From Marinomonas algarum (GTDB lineage Bacteria; Pseudomonadota; Gammaproteobacteria; Pseudomonadales; Marinomonadaceae): a stretch of 64,000 bases of DNA. The notes under the pieces were generated by a model. That model did no database searches. It was not told where the DNA came from and saw nothing but the letters and a program-made list of their open reading frames with translations. The position numbers and the translations under genes are program-made. This document shows positions 42,488-52,238 of the stretch, one piece after another. The stretch's first letter is position 1. Each line of letters begins with the position of its first letter. The stretch is taken from NCBI RefSeq assembly GCF_020532605.1, contig NZ_JAJATW010000004.1, positions 62,001 through 126,000 of the forward strand, in the 5' to 3' direction.

Positions 42488-43765
42488 ATGAAATTACGTA
42501 TTCAAAATGGTCGATTGATCGACCCAAGCCAAGACATAAATGCGGTGGTTGATCTCTTCATCGAAAACCAAAAAGTGGTAGCGATCGGAGAAGCGCCTGA
42601 TGGCTTTGAAAACGCCGACATTCTCGATGCTGCAGGGCAGTGGATATTGCCAGGTTTAGTGGATGTGGCGGTGTCTCTGCGTGAGCCTGGATTTACCCAA
42701 AAAGGCACCATTGCCAGTGAAGGTCGCGCCGCTGTGTCAGGGGGCGTCACGACCTTGGTGTGTCCTCCAAACACACGCCCTATTGTTGATACCTCCTCGG
42801 TTGCTGCTCTGATTCAAGACAAAGCCGATGAGGCTGGGATGGCAAATGTTTTTCCACTGGGTGCGTTAACACAAGGGTTAGCCGGTGAACAATTGAGTAA
42901 CATGGTGGGCTTAACGGAAGCCGGTTGTATTGCTTTGTCGAATCATAGAAATCCGATGGCCAGTACTAAGGTGTTGTCCCGTGCTTTGGAATACGCTGCC
43001 ACACACGATTTGTTGGTGGTGTTTCACCCTGATGAGACCAGTTTGTCCGAAGGGGGCTGTGCCCATGAAGGTTTAATGTCCACTATGCACGGTTTGGCGG
43101 GGATTCCAGAAGAAGCGGAAACCATCGCCTTGATGCGGGATTTATTGTTGGTAGAGAAAACCGGTGTGCGGGCACATTTTGCACGCTTGTCTTGTGCAAA
43201 ATCGATTGAAATGATTGCAGATGCTAAAGCGTCTGGCCTGGATGTCACGGCGGATGTTGCCTTGCACAATTTGTTACTGACCGATCAGGTTCTGGATAAT
43301 TTTGACGGACACTATCACGTTTTACCTCCCCTGCGCAGCGACGAAGACCGTTTAACCTTAATCGAAGGCATTAAAGCCGGTGTGATTTCAGCCATCTGTT
43401 CGGATCACCAGCCCCATGAAAAAATGGCGAAAATTGCGCCTTTTGCGGCAACGGAACCCGGTATGGCAAACGTAGAAATTATCTTGCCCTTGGCAATGCA
43501 ACTTATGGATGAAGGCGATCTGGATTTCGCAACCGTGTTGCAATGTCTAACCTCTGGGCCTGCGGCCTGTTTTGGGTTGGAGGCCGGTTCTCTTGCCGTC
43601 GGTAGCTTTGCGGACTTTATCTTATTCGACAGTACGGCTCGCTGGACCTGGTCTTATGAAGGGCGCAAAACCAAGGGACATAACTCTCCTTACTTTGGTG
43701 ATGAATTGGTAGGGCGTGTTATGTCGACGTACATTTCAGGACAAAGAGTGTACCAAGTCGTGTAA
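42488..43765 (+). CDS. pyrC': Inactive dihydroorotase-like PyrC' subunit
   Basis: Dihydroorotase-fold protein of 425 aa that lacks catalytic metal ligands. The usual DxHxHLREPG reads DVAVSLREPG (D59-G68), so both histidines are replaced by A61 and S63. Other blocks remain: GVTTLVCPPNTRP, ALTQGLAGEQLSNM, CSDHQPHE and GSFADFILFD. In Pseudomonas this pseudo-dihydroorotase is needed to assemble active aspartate carbamoyltransferase. A functional PyrC must be encoded elsewhere. Confidence 0.93.
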   Translation: MKLRIQNGRLIDPSQDINAVVDLFIENQKVVAIGEAPDGFENADILDAAGQWILPGLVDVAVSLREPGFTQKGTIASEGRAAVSGGVTTLVCPPNTRPIVDTSSVAALIQDKADEAGMANVFPLGALTQGLAGEQLSNMVGLTEAGCIALSNHRNPMASTKVLSRALEYAATHDLLVVFHPDETSLSEGGCAHEGLMSTMHGLAGIPEEAETIALMRDLLLVEKTGVRAHFARLSCAKSIEMIADAKASGLDVTADVALHNLLLTDQVLDNFDGHYHVLPPLRSDEDRLTLIEGIKAGVISAICSDHQPHEKMAKIAPFAATEPGMANVEIILPLAMQLMDEGDLDFATVLQCLTSGPAACFGLEAGSLAVGSFADFILFDSTARWTWSYEGRKTKGHNSPYFGDELVGRVMSTYISGQRVYQVV

Positions 43766-43771
43766 GAAACC

Positions 43772-43808
43772 AGTAAGATCGGGTGAACTTTTAACCACCT
43801 GATCTTAC
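43772..43808 (+). terminator. Hairpin after the pyrBC' unit
   Basis: AGTAAGATCGGGTG / CACCTGATCTTACT (one wobble pair) with a 9-base loop. The T-run is poor, but the position is right after the stop. Confidence 0.6.
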
Positions 43809-43879
43809 TAGTCCTTTACTTTTCCCATCGGGTCGTTAATCTAACTTGAATCACATATTAACAAGGTGTTCATTCTCCC

Positions 43880-44986
43880 ATGTCCATTGACGCATCAAAT
43901 GCCTCACTCACTGAGCAGCAAGTTTTGCAATCACGTATTGCTTATCTTGAAAAAGAACGGGACTTCATAAAAAGCTTGTACAGAGACATGCCTAAGATGA
44001 TTCATGCGATCTCAAAAGGCGCTTTGTTTAGTACCTTGTTAGGCGAGTTTAAACAAAAATTGCAAACGCAATTAGTCGATGCGTATTGTTTATTTCTGGT
44101 CTGCGAAAAAGACTGCCAGCAATGGCAAGTGCAATACCATGATGATACCAACCAAGCGTTGCAAAATGGTCAAGGTCAACTGTCACACGTGCCGCCTGCA
44201 TTGTTGACATTTGCGGCCAGTCCATCGCGTCCTATGCGTTTTGATGATCACATTCAGACATCAATGGAATGGAAAAATTGGTCTGCCTTTTTAGAAACAA
44301 ATGGCTTTGAGACTGTGTCCATGGCGAGTGTGTCGGATGGACAAGACGCTATTTACCTTGTGTTGGCTTTTCAGAAAAAGGGCAAATCGTTAGAGAATGA
44401 ACTGATGACCTTGGCGCTTGATTGTTATGTGTCTTGGTTGCGTGCCATTTTCGAACGTGAAAAAGCCGATCAACTTCTATTAGAGGACAGTCATCGAGAC
44501 CCTAAAACAGGCTTGTTACGTCGTTTTAGCTTTGAAAACAGTTTTAATATTGTTTTGAAAGACTCTCGTCGACACTTCTTGCGTGCAGCCTTGTTTTCTT
44601 TGCGTCTTTTGTCTAAAGGTGAAACTGACGAGACGGAGTTGAAAGAGTTAGCGGATGCCATGAAAGAAACGGTACGCGATAATGACTTAGTTGCTTGTTT
44701 TGATGAACAAGAGCTCGTGATGGGCATTCGTATTCAACAACTTGATGATGCTGAAGTGGTGGCCACAAAACTGCTAACGTCGTTAAGCAGTACAGCGTTT
44801 GAGAATAACCGTTTGGTTCAAGGCGGTATTGCCATAGGGATAGCCTTTTACCCTGAGCACTCGTCATTAGACGCCCTTTATCACGCGGCGCATTCAGCGG
44901 CAGAAACCCTGAACACGATGTCTGGTTATCGACTGGAATTTCACGGAAAATATTATCAATCCAGTGCGGATTTTTATTCAATATAA
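43880..44986 (+). CDS. Protein with degenerate GGDEF domain
   Basis: 368 aa, no membrane segment. Residues 1-40 are a likely coiled coil (QQVLQSRIAYLEKERDFIKSLY), about 45-195 a GAF-like sensory region, and about 205-365 a GGDEF-like fold recognised from DPKTGLLRRFSFEN and GIAIGIAFYPEHSSLDALYHAA. The active-site loop reads DEQEL instead of GGDEF, so cyclase activity is unlikely. It may bind c-di-GMP or GTP, or act only as a protein partner. Function unknown. Confidence 0.75.
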   Translation: MSIDASNASLTEQQVLQSRIAYLEKERDFIKSLYRDMPKMIHAISKGALFSTLLGEFKQKLQTQLVDAYCLFLVCEKDCQQWQVQYHDDTNQALQNGQGQLSHVPPALLTFAASPSRPMRFDDHIQTSMEWKNWSAFLETNGFETVSMASVSDGQDAIYLVLAFQKKGKSLENELMTLALDCYVSWLRAIFEREKADQLLLEDSHRDPKTGLLRRFSFENSFNIVLKDSRRHFLRAALFSLRLLSKGETDETELKELADAMKETVRDNDLVACFDEQELVMGIRIQQLDDAEVVATKLLTSLSSTAFENNRLVQGGIAIGIAFYPEHSSLDALYHAAHSAAETLNTMSGYRLEFHGKYYQSSADFYSI

Positions 44987-45014
44987 ATCATAAAAAGCGA
45001 GTGCTTTTTATGAT
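44987..45014 (+). terminator. Terminator after the degenerate GGDEF gene
   Basis: Perfect ATCATAAAAAGC / GCTTTTTATGAT hairpin with a 4-base loop, beginning at the stop codon. Confidence 0.7.
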
Positions 45015-45073
45015 GCCTTTCGTTGAAAAAAGTGGCTTATTGTCGTGTTTTAGAAAAGGAGCACAAACGTTTT

Positions 45074-45817
45074 ATGTCTATCGAACATATGTCCATTGAA
45101 CAAAAGACAACCGCACATGAAATGGAAGAGATCGCTGGTAATATCGCGAGTGTAGAGAAACAGATTTGCCAATTAACAGAGGAATACCAGCGTCCTAAAA
45201 ACAGTGTTCGTCTGCTGGCAGTCAGTAAAACCAAGCCTGTTTCTGCGTTAGAGGCGGCTTATCACGCAGGTCAACGGGCCTTTGGTGAAAACTACGTACA
45301 AGAAGCCGTTGAAAAGCGTCAGACGTTGTCACACTTAGCGGACATCGAGTGGCATTTTATTGGCCCGATTCAGTCCAATAAATCTCGTATGATTGCTGAG
45401 AATATGGACTGGGTACACTCAATTGATCGAGAAAAAATTGCCCGTCGCTTGAGTGAACAGCGCCCTGAGAGTTTACCTCCTTTAAAGGTCTGCATTCAGG
45501 TAAACATCAGTGGCGAAGCCAGTAAGGCGGGCGTTTCCTTGTCTGAATTAGATAATATGGTGGCGTTGGTAAACAGCTTACCTAACTTATGCTTAAAAGG
45601 GCTTATGGCCATCCCTGCGCCACAAGACTCTCACGATGCTCAATGTGCTGTGTATCGCCCCTTAGCGGATGCTTTTAACGCGTTATCAGCGAAGCAGACG
45701 GAGGTGGATACATTATCCATTGGTATGTCTGGCGATTTGCCCGCCGCCATTGCGTCAGGCAGTACCATGGTTCGAGTTGGCACCGCTATTTTTGGTGCAA
45801 GAGATTATTCTGTATAA
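45074..45817 (+). CDS. yggS: PLP homeostasis protein YggS (PLPBP)
   Basis: Pyridoxal-phosphate-binding protein of 247 aa that buffers the cofactor and has no known enzyme activity. The PLP lysine is in RLLAVSKTKP; further blocks are AFGENYVQEA, WHFIGPIQSNKSR, VNISGEASKAGVS, LKGLMAIPAP and LSIGMSGDLPAAI with the terminal RVGTAIFGARDY. The start is uncertain: AGGAG lies 12 bases before the chosen ATG, and another ATG follows five codons on. It leads the conserved yggS-proC-yggT run. Confidence 0.92.
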   Translation: MSIEHMSIEQKTTAHEMEEIAGNIASVEKQICQLTEEYQRPKNSVRLLAVSKTKPVSALEAAYHAGQRAFGENYVQEAVEKRQTLSHLADIEWHFIGPIQSNKSRMIAENMDWVHSIDREKIARRLSEQRPESLPPLKVCIQVNISGEASKAGVSLSELDNMVALVNSLPNLCLKGLMAIPAPQDSHDAQCAVYRPLADAFNALSAKQTEVDTLSIGMSGDLPAAIASGSTMVRVGTAIFGARDYSV

Positions 45818-45871
45818 TCTTCTCGTTATGTACCAATACGCTTTCTAAAGAACTCAATCATAGGAAAAAAA

Positions 45872-46699
45872 ATGACACCAAGTATTGCCTTTATTGGCGT
45901 GGGAAACATGGCAAGAGCCATTTTTAGCGGCATGTTAGCGAACGGCTACCCAGCAGACAGCATCATAGGTACCTCTAGAACGGCAGAAAAACGCACCTTT
46001 TACCATGAGCAATACAATATGCGCATGTTGGCTGATAATGCCTCTGCTGTGCGCGATGCCGACGTTGTGGTGTTGTGTGTTAAACCTGCACAAATGCAAG
46101 CCGTGCTGGAAGGATTTGCAGATCAAGTACGCGACGATCAGCTGTTTATTTCGGTGGCAGCCGGAGTGGAGTTAGCGTCTTTGGCCCATTGGTTGAAGAA
46201 GCCGGTTGCCATTGTGCGTTCTATGCCCAATACGCCGTCACAAGTCGGAGCGGGTATTACTGGCTTGATTGCGAATGCGCACACAACAGAGGCGCAAAAG
46301 ACTTGGGTCACCGACCTGTTTGCTGGCATAGGGGAATCGGTTTGGGTTGAGAATGAAGCGCACATGCATACTGTGACGAGTTTGTCTGGCAGCGCCCCGG
46401 CGTACTTCTTTCGTTTCCTTGAGGCTATGGTAAAAAATGGTCAAGCACAGGGTTTAGAAGAAGCAACGTGTCGTAAACTTGCCAGTCACGCCATGTTAGG
46501 AGCAGCGCGTATGGTGACAGAGTTAGACGATCCTATTGAGCAGTTGCGTCATAACATTACCTCACCCAATGGCACAACACAGCAAGCCTTGATGTCCTTT
46601 GAGGCCGCTGATATCGACAAAGTGGTGGCGGATGCCATGACCGCTTGTGTTACACGTTCACAAGAAATGTCAAAAGACTTTTCAGCCCAGAAAGATTAA
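45872..46699 (+). CDS. proC: Pyrroline-5-carboxylate reductase ProC
   Basis: Last step of proline synthesis, NADPH-dependent; 275 aa. The N-terminal Rossmann motif is IAFIGVGNMARAIFSGML, followed by VLCVKPAQM, VRSMPNTPSQVGAGITGL and the catalytic-domain signature LSGSAPAYFFRFLEAM and ITSPNGTTQQAL. AGGA precedes the ATG. It lies between yggS and yggT, the standard gammaproteobacterial arrangement. Confidence 0.97.
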   Translation: MTPSIAFIGVGNMARAIFSGMLANGYPADSIIGTSRTAEKRTFYHEQYNMRMLADNASAVRDADVVVLCVKPAQMQAVLEGFADQVRDDQLFISVAAGVELASLAHWLKKPVAIVRSMPNTPSQVGAGITGLIANAHTTEAQKTWVTDLFAGIGESVWVENEAHMHTVTSLSGSAPAYFFRFLEAMVKNGQAQGLEEATCRKLASHAMLGAARMVTELDDPIEQLRHNITSPNGTTQQALMSFEAADIDKVVADAMTACVTRSQEMSKDFSAQKD

Positions 46700-46715
46700 C
46701 GGAAGGCGTTTGGTT

Positions 46716-47258
46716 ATGAATTCAGATCCATTTATTATGCTTATAAAGGTTATTGCTAACCTGTATTTGTTTATTGTGTTGTTGCGTCTTGTTCTGCAAC
46801 TGACGCGCGCAGACTTTTACAATCCCATCAGTCAAGGTATTGTCAAAGCAACCAGTCCGCTCGTTTTGCCTCTGCGCAAAATTATTCCTGCCATTGGACG
46901 TCTTGATACGGCTTCTTTGGTGCTGGCTTTTGCGGTGCAGTTTTTAACCGTCTTTTTAGTATTGAGTGTTAAAGGCATTAGTGTATCACCGGTTTCTTAC
47001 GCTATCTTCACCTTGGCGGGCACGCTGTACCACCTGTTAGACCTGTATTTTTGGGCGATGCTGATATCGGTTATTTTAAGCTGGGTGGCACCGGGGGCAA
47101 ACCATCCAGGTGCCATGTTGGTCGGGCAAATTACAGCGCCTTTATATCGAACGTGTCAGCGTGTGATTCCAACATTAGGGGGCTTAGACCTATCGCCGAT
47201 CTTTATTTTTCTGGCGATTTCCTTTTTGAAACAGGTGTTAATGCCCTATAGTTTTTAG
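46716..47258 (+). CDS. yggT: YggT-family inner-membrane protein
   Basis: Membrane protein of 180 aa made of two YGGT repeats. Each has a hydrophobic pair and the motif FYNPISQGIVKATSPLVLPLR in the first and GQITAPLYRTCQRVIP in the second. Relatives are linked to osmotic shock tolerance and, in plants, to cytochrome assembly (CCB3), but the bacterial function is open. The start gives MNSDPFIML, 17 bases after the proC stop; upstream codons lie inside proC. Confidence 0.92.
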   Translation: MNSDPFIMLIKVIANLYLFIVLLRLVLQLTRADFYNPISQGIVKATSPLVLPLRKIIPAIGRLDTASLVLAFAVQFLTVFLVLSVKGISVSPVSYAIFTLAGTLYHLLDLYFWAMLISVILSWVAPGANHPGAMLVGQITAPLYRTCQRVIPTLGGLDLSPIFIFLAISFLKQVLMPYSF

Positions 47259-47266
47259 TCTTGTCA

Positions 47267-47296
47267 GCGCCTCTTTGCTAGTGAGCAGAGAGGCGC
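47267..47296 (+). terminator. Hairpin after yggT
   Basis: GCGCCTCT / AGAGGCGC with extra TGCT/AGCA pairing inside, nine bases after the stop. There is no T-run, so termination is uncertain. Confidence 0.5.
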
Positions 47297-47437
47297 AGGG
47301 CTACTTTGTTTTTTGTTATGTTTCGTTTCTAATACCAGAAACCTATATGATTCTGCGTTGAGATTGCTATCATCGCATTTCAGTGAATTGAGAACAGGGG
47401 CGTATTCCTATATGATGCGACCTTTAAACGGGCATGA

Positions 47438-47986
<549 letters not shown>

Positions 47987-48099
47987 CTTTTTTGTCAAAG
48001 CGTTAGACACAACGACCTAGCTCAAAATCAAATCACCCGAATCCAAGCGGTAAGTAAAAAGATTAGCTGGTTTTGGGTGAGCGTGTGGCTGGCTTTTAG

Positions 48100-48360
<261 letters not shown>

Positions 48361-48417
48361 AAAACAGGTTGTGACGCCATCGATACGAATGGATTTATCT
48401 TTCTAGCAGGGATCTTA

Positions 48418-50112
48418 TTGCTCGTTAGCATTTTAGCGAGCTCTTTTACTGTACGTGTCGGTTTGCCTCTTCTTTTAGTATTCCTAGGTATGGGGATGCT
48501 GGCCGGTGAAGAGGGTATTGGCGGTCTTAATTTTGATAATACCGATATGTCCTTCTTTGTGGGCAATCTGGCGCTTGCCGTTATCCTCTTAGACGGTGGC
48601 ATGCAAACTCAAACCAGTACCTTTCGTGTTGCTCTTTGGCCCTCTCTGTCTCTTGCCACCCTTGGGGTTGTGTTCACAACGGCGTCCGTCGGTACTTTTG
48701 CGGCCTGGTTGTTAGACGTTAAACTCATTTACGGCTTGCTGCTTGGTGCCATTGTTGGCTCAACCGATGCCGCTGCCGTTTTTAGCTTGTTACGAAACAG
48801 TGGTGTTAAGCTGAATGAGCGAGTAGGGGGGACGCTGGAGATTGAGTCTGGGGCCAATGATCCCATGGCGATCTTGCTAGTGGTCATGCTGACAGGCCTT
48901 ATGCAAAGCGCGGAACCGTTGAGTGTGATGGCGTTTTTAGGGCAAATGGTTCAGCAATTTGCTCTTGGCATTGCTTTTGGTTTGCTTGGCGGTCGGCTGC
49001 TACTTATGGTGCTACGACGTGTTCCTTTGATTGAAGGGTTGTACGCCTTACTTATTATTTCGTTTGGCTTGGCGGTGTTCGCTGGCGTCAATATGCTTGG
49101 CGGGAGTGGCTTTCTTGCGGTGTATCTCGTTGGTTTAACCGTTGGTAATGGCCGTATCAAGCAACTTGATGCAATTTCTCAAGTGATGGACGGTTTGGCT
49201 TGGTTAGCGCAAGCGGGTATGTTCTTGTTGCTTGGACTTTTGGTGACGCCATCTAGCTTGTTGACGCATGGTCTTCAGGCAGTTGCAATTGCGGCATTTT
49301 TGATTTTTGTTGCTCGCCCTTTGGCGGTGTTTGTGTGTTTGCTGCCATTTGATTTTCGTTGGCCGGAGCGTCTTTATATTAGTTGGGTTGGGTTACGGGG
49401 GGCTGTACCCATTGTTCTGGCTCTCTATCCTGTTATCGCGGGATTGACCAACGCAGAACTCTTGTTTGAAATTACCTTTACTGTCGTATTGATTTCCTTG
49501 TTATTACAAGGGTCGACTGTGCCGCATATGGCGCGCTGGTTGAAGATTGTTGTGCCGCCTGCTCCGGCGCCGACAACGCGTTATGCGCTCATTAATGATG
49601 AAACACGACCTGCCCTAGAATTGTATGAGTTTGTTGTACAAGCAGAAGGCATACGAATCCCTGGCTCTATCCTACAAAATGTACCCAGTGAGACCGTCTC
49701 CACACCACAGCTCGTGTCTTTAGTGCGAGATCATCAGCCCAAGGTGGTGAATGCGAGTACTTTATTGCAACCCGAAGACCGTATCTGGATGCTGCTGCAC
49801 CCAAGCGATGTAAACGATGTGGCGCAGATCTTTTCACAGCAAGCTTCAGGCTCGTTTCTACTGCAGAATTTCTTTGGTGAATTTGCGGTGCGTGGCGATG
49901 CACCATTGATTGATTTGGCAAAAGTATATGGTGTGCCTTTAGACGACCTTGACCCAGCGGAAACCGCGGCAGAGCTGTTGCAGCGTAAGCTTGGTAAAAG
50001 TGTGGTGGTGGGCGACCGAGTACGATTTGGAAATTTACGCTTAACCGTTAGACAGATGAATGGCAACCAAATTGAAAGTATCGGGCTCAAGTTACAAAGC
50101 AAATCCCCATGA
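48418..50112 (+). CDS. nhaP2: K+/H+ antiporter NhaP2/CvrA
   Basis: Inner-membrane CPA1 antiporter of 564 aa with about twelve membrane segments, followed by TrkA-C/CorC-type regulatory sequence from about residue 400. Core motifs are ALAVILLDGGMQTQTSTFRVAL (in part), GAIVGSTDAAAVFSLL and LEIESGANDPMAI. The start is TTG with AGGG six bases upstream. However, codons upstream of it (from 48379) still resemble the family N-terminus, IDTNGFIFLAG, with no ATG, GTG or TTG available. Confidence 0.9.
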   Translation: MLVSILASSFTVRVGLPLLLVFLGMGMLAGEEGIGGLNFDNTDMSFFVGNLALAVILLDGGMQTQTSTFRVALWPSLSLATLGVVFTTASVGTFAAWLLDVKLIYGLLLGAIVGSTDAAAVFSLLRNSGVKLNERVGGTLEIESGANDPMAILLVVMLTGLMQSAEPLSVMAFLGQMVQQFALGIAFGLLGGRLLLMVLRRVPLIEGLYALLIISFGLAVFAGVNMLGGSGFLAVYLVGLTVGNGRIKQLDAISQVMDGLAWLAQAGMFLLLGLLVTPSSLLTHGLQAVAIAAFLIFVARPLAVFVCLLPFDFRWPERLYISWVGLRGAVPIVLALYPVIAGLTNAELLFEITFTVVLISLLLQGSTVPHMARWLKIVVPPAPAPTTRYALINDETRPALELYEFVVQAEGIRIPGSILQNVPSETVSTPQLVSLVRDHQPKVVNASTLLQPEDRIWMLLHPSDVNDVAQIFSQQASGSFLLQNFFGEFAVRGDAPLIDLAKVYGVPLDDLDPAETAAELLQRKLGKSVVVGDRVRFGNLRLTVRQMNGNQIESIGLKLQSKSP

Positions 50113-50126
50113 GCCCAGTCAGATTT

Positions 50127-50150
50127 CGCTAACGATCAGTCTCGTTAGCG
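50127..50150. terminator. Terminator-like hairpin between convergent genes
   Basis: Perfect CGCTAACGA / TCGTTAGCG with a 6-base loop, between nhaP2 and the channel gene. Confidence 0.6.
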
Positions 50151-50160
50151 CTCCGTGTGA

Positions 50161-51261
50161 TTACGTAAAGTAATCGCTGATTTCTTCCAAAGGCGGGATG
50201 ACTTGATCGTCATTGATCAAGATGATCAAACCTTCTGCATCTATCGTGGAATACGTTTCTGGGTGGGTGATAATGCTGCCATCCTGACATACATAGCCTA
50301 ATGCCGTACCGATGTTTTTTTGGATTAATGTTGTCACGACTTTCGCCCAAGTAACGTGGCTGAGGTGTACATCCAATCGAATGGTATGATCACCTTGGTG
50401 GCGGAATAGATCTTCTAATACCTGCTCTGTGCCCGGAGCGATTAATGATCGGACCAACATCTCAGGATAAGCTCGCACGGGTCTGATTACGGCTTTTGCG
50501 CCGGCTGCTTTGAAGCGAGGTCGATTTGAATCATTGATGGCTTCGGCCATAATAAAAGCGCTTGGGTTAAGTGCTTGAATGCGATGCAGTGTGTCAAAGG
50601 TCAAGCTGTCTGAGTGACTGTCTTGAACATCTTGGCAAAGCACAATGATGTATTTTGCGTTTTGCGCATTAGCGGCTTCTAGCATTCCGTCTTCCAGTGC
50701 GTCGCCAGTATGGTGTACGACGCCTTTTGAACGGATCTCTATAGGGAGCCCTTCGGGAAACGCGGTGGTTAAAATTTGGATGGGCGTTTCGGCTAATTCA
50801 GGGGTATTAATAATTTGATTAATCAACAGCTTTAAGTAGCGTTCCGAATCGTACTTCGGTGTATTCACTATCAGTATATGGTTTTGCATATCGTCCCACT
50901 CCATACGGCCTTTGATGCGCATTTCTTTGCGTATCAGCCTAATTTCGACATAGTCACTGGCAATTTGTGCGAGCAATGTGATGCCCATTCCGTAAATTAA
51001 AACAATGGTGCAAAATTGCCCCCAAAAGGAGGCAGCAGAGATATCTCCATAACCAGTGGTGCTGGCTGAAGTCATGGTGAGCCAGAATGCTTGCCACCAA
51101 TTCAGGTCTTCAAAAAACACCATTGCCAAACTGTGCGACGCGATAACGCCTGCAAACAACATGAGGCGTTTTCTTAAATCATCGGTTTCGTGTAAATGTA
51201 CTTTTTTACGGAATTGGCGCCGTTTATTGTTGCGTTTTAATAGCAAGCTTATCGCGTTCAT
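50161..51261 (-). CDS. Potassium channel with RCK/TrkA-N-like domain
   Basis: 366 aa. Two membrane helices (about 33-50 and 82-102) flank a pore loop with the selectivity filter TTGYGD (T68-D73), so tetramers should conduct K+. The cytoplasmic part has an RCK-like Rossmann region (HILIVNTPKYDSERYLKLL, VHHTGDALEDGMLEAANAQNAKYIIVL in part) and a C-terminal domain. The first glycine motif of typical RCK domains is altered, so the ligand may not be NAD. AGAGG precedes the ATG. Confidence 0.88.
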   Translation of the reverse strand: MNAISLLLKRNNKRRQFRKKVHLHETDDLRKRLMLFAGVIASHSLAMVFFEDLNWWQAFWLTMTSASTTGYGDISAASFWGQFCTIVLIYGMGITLLAQIASDYVEIRLIRKEMRIKGRMEWDDMQNHILIVNTPKYDSERYLKLLINQIINTPELAETPIQILTTAFPEGLPIEIRSKGVVHHTGDALEDGMLEAANAQNAKYIIVLCQDVQDSHSDSLTFDTLHRIQALNPSAFIMAEAINDSNRPRFKAAGAKAVIRPVRAYPEMLVRSLIAPGTEQVLEDLFRHQGDHTIRLDVHLSHVTWAKVVTTLIQKNIGTALGYVCQDGSIITHPETYSTIDAEGLIILINDDQVIPPLEEISDYFT

Positions 51262-51317
51262 TGTGCCTCTTTTGTATGCTTTTTGAGCCCAGTGCTGACA
51301 TCCTTATTGTGCGCCTG

Positions 51318-51794
51318 TTATTGTTTATCGATATCTGTCATGGCGTAATCCAATTGTCGCCAAGATTCATACACCATTACCGCCACGGTATTAGAGAGGT
51401 TTAAACTGCGAGAATTGGCTTGCATAGGTAAGCGTAACCTTTGTGGTTTGGGTAGCGCTTCAATAAATTCAGCAGGTAGGCCTCGAGTTTCCGGACCAAA
51501 TACGAGAACATCGTTTTCAGCAAAACGTGCTTCACTGTGTGTGCGGCTACCTTTTGTGGTCAGCGCGTAAATCGTGCCGATGTCGTTTTGATCAACAAAG
51601 GCTTGGAAGTCTGGATAGCGTTTCAGTCGGGTGAACTCATGATAGTCCAACCCTGCACGACGCAACTTCTTGTCTTCTAACTCAAAGCCCAAAGGCTCGA
51701 TGAGATGTAAATGGAAGCCTGTGTTAGCACACAAACGAATCACATTGCCGGTATTCGGTGGAATTTCTGGTTGGTAAAGCACGATATGTAACAT
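51318..51794 (-). CDS. trmL: tRNA (cytidine/uridine-34-2'-O)-methyltransferase TrmL
   Basis: SPOUT-fold methyltransferase of 158 aa that modifies wobble position 34 of tRNA-Leu species. Motif 1 is [18 protein letters not shown]; motifs 2 and 3 are [13 protein letters not shown] and [24 protein letters not shown] (in part), forming the S-adenosylmethionine knot. AGGAG precedes the ATG. It lies 56 bases before the channel gene on the same strand and faces away from tRNA-Phe. Confidence 0.95.
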   Translation of the reverse strand: MLHIVLYQPEIPPNTGNVIRLCANTGFHLHLIEPLGFELEDKKLRRAGLDYHEFTRLKRYPDFQAFVDQNDIGTIYALTTKGSRTHSEARFAENDVLVFGPETRGLPAEFIEALPKPQRLRLPMQANSRSLNLSNTVAVMVYESWRQLDYAMTDIDKQ

Positions 51795-51874
51795 GGTTTT
51801 ATCTCCTTGATATAAAGGGATAATACCAGAGCCGACCGAAAATCTAAGTTTTTAATTTTTTTTAAAGAAAAGTG

Positions 51875-51902
51875 TTGACCTTAAAAAAGGTTTCCCTATA
51901 AT
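51875..51902 (+). promoter_or_regulatory. Sigma-70 promoter of tRNA-Phe
   Basis: TTGACC and TATAAT separated by 16 bases, followed by a short spacer to the tRNA 5' end at 51914. This is the clearest sigma-70 promoter in the window. Confidence 0.85.
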
Positions 51903-51913
51903 ACGCACCACTT

Positions 51914-51989
51914 GCCCAGATAGCTCAGTCGGTAGAGCAGAGGATTGAAAATCCTCGTGTCGGCGGTTCGATTCCGTCTCTGGGCACCA
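51914..51989 (+). tRNA. tRNA-Phe (anticodon GAA)
   Basis: 76 bases forming a complete cloverleaf: acceptor GCCCAGA / TCTGGGC, D-arm with AGCTCAGTCGGTAGAGC, anticodon loop TTGAAAA (GAA), and T-arm GGTTCGATTCC. Discriminator A and an encoded CCA end it at 51989. It is a single gene with its own promoter and terminator. Confidence 0.98.
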
Positions 51990-51998
51990 TAATTAAAG

Positions 51999-52028
51999 AA
52001 AACCTGCTTTTATAGCAGGTTTTTTTTT
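51999..52028 (+). terminator. Terminator of tRNA-Phe
   Basis: AACCTGCT / AGCAGGTT stem with a 5-base loop and a run of T. Confidence 0.85.
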
Positions 52029-52238
52029 GCCTGAAATTTATGTTTTCTTTTATTCACGAACTCTGTCATCCCTCTGACGACACCGGACAAGTGGTGTTGT
52101 TTGCTGTAACCTACGCGTCAATATCCTGTTTATCCTCGAAGAATATAAACTAAGGCGGTTCTTTGTCCTTAGAACCCTGTTGTAGTCCATTTTTCGTGTT
52201 TGACGTGCCTAAAAATAGCCCCAATCAAAGAGTGTAAA

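Noticed and set aside
51795-52238. Possible integration site at tRNA-Phe
   Set aside because: tRNA-Phe is a common attachment site, but no integrase and no repeated tRNA 3' end were seen nearby.
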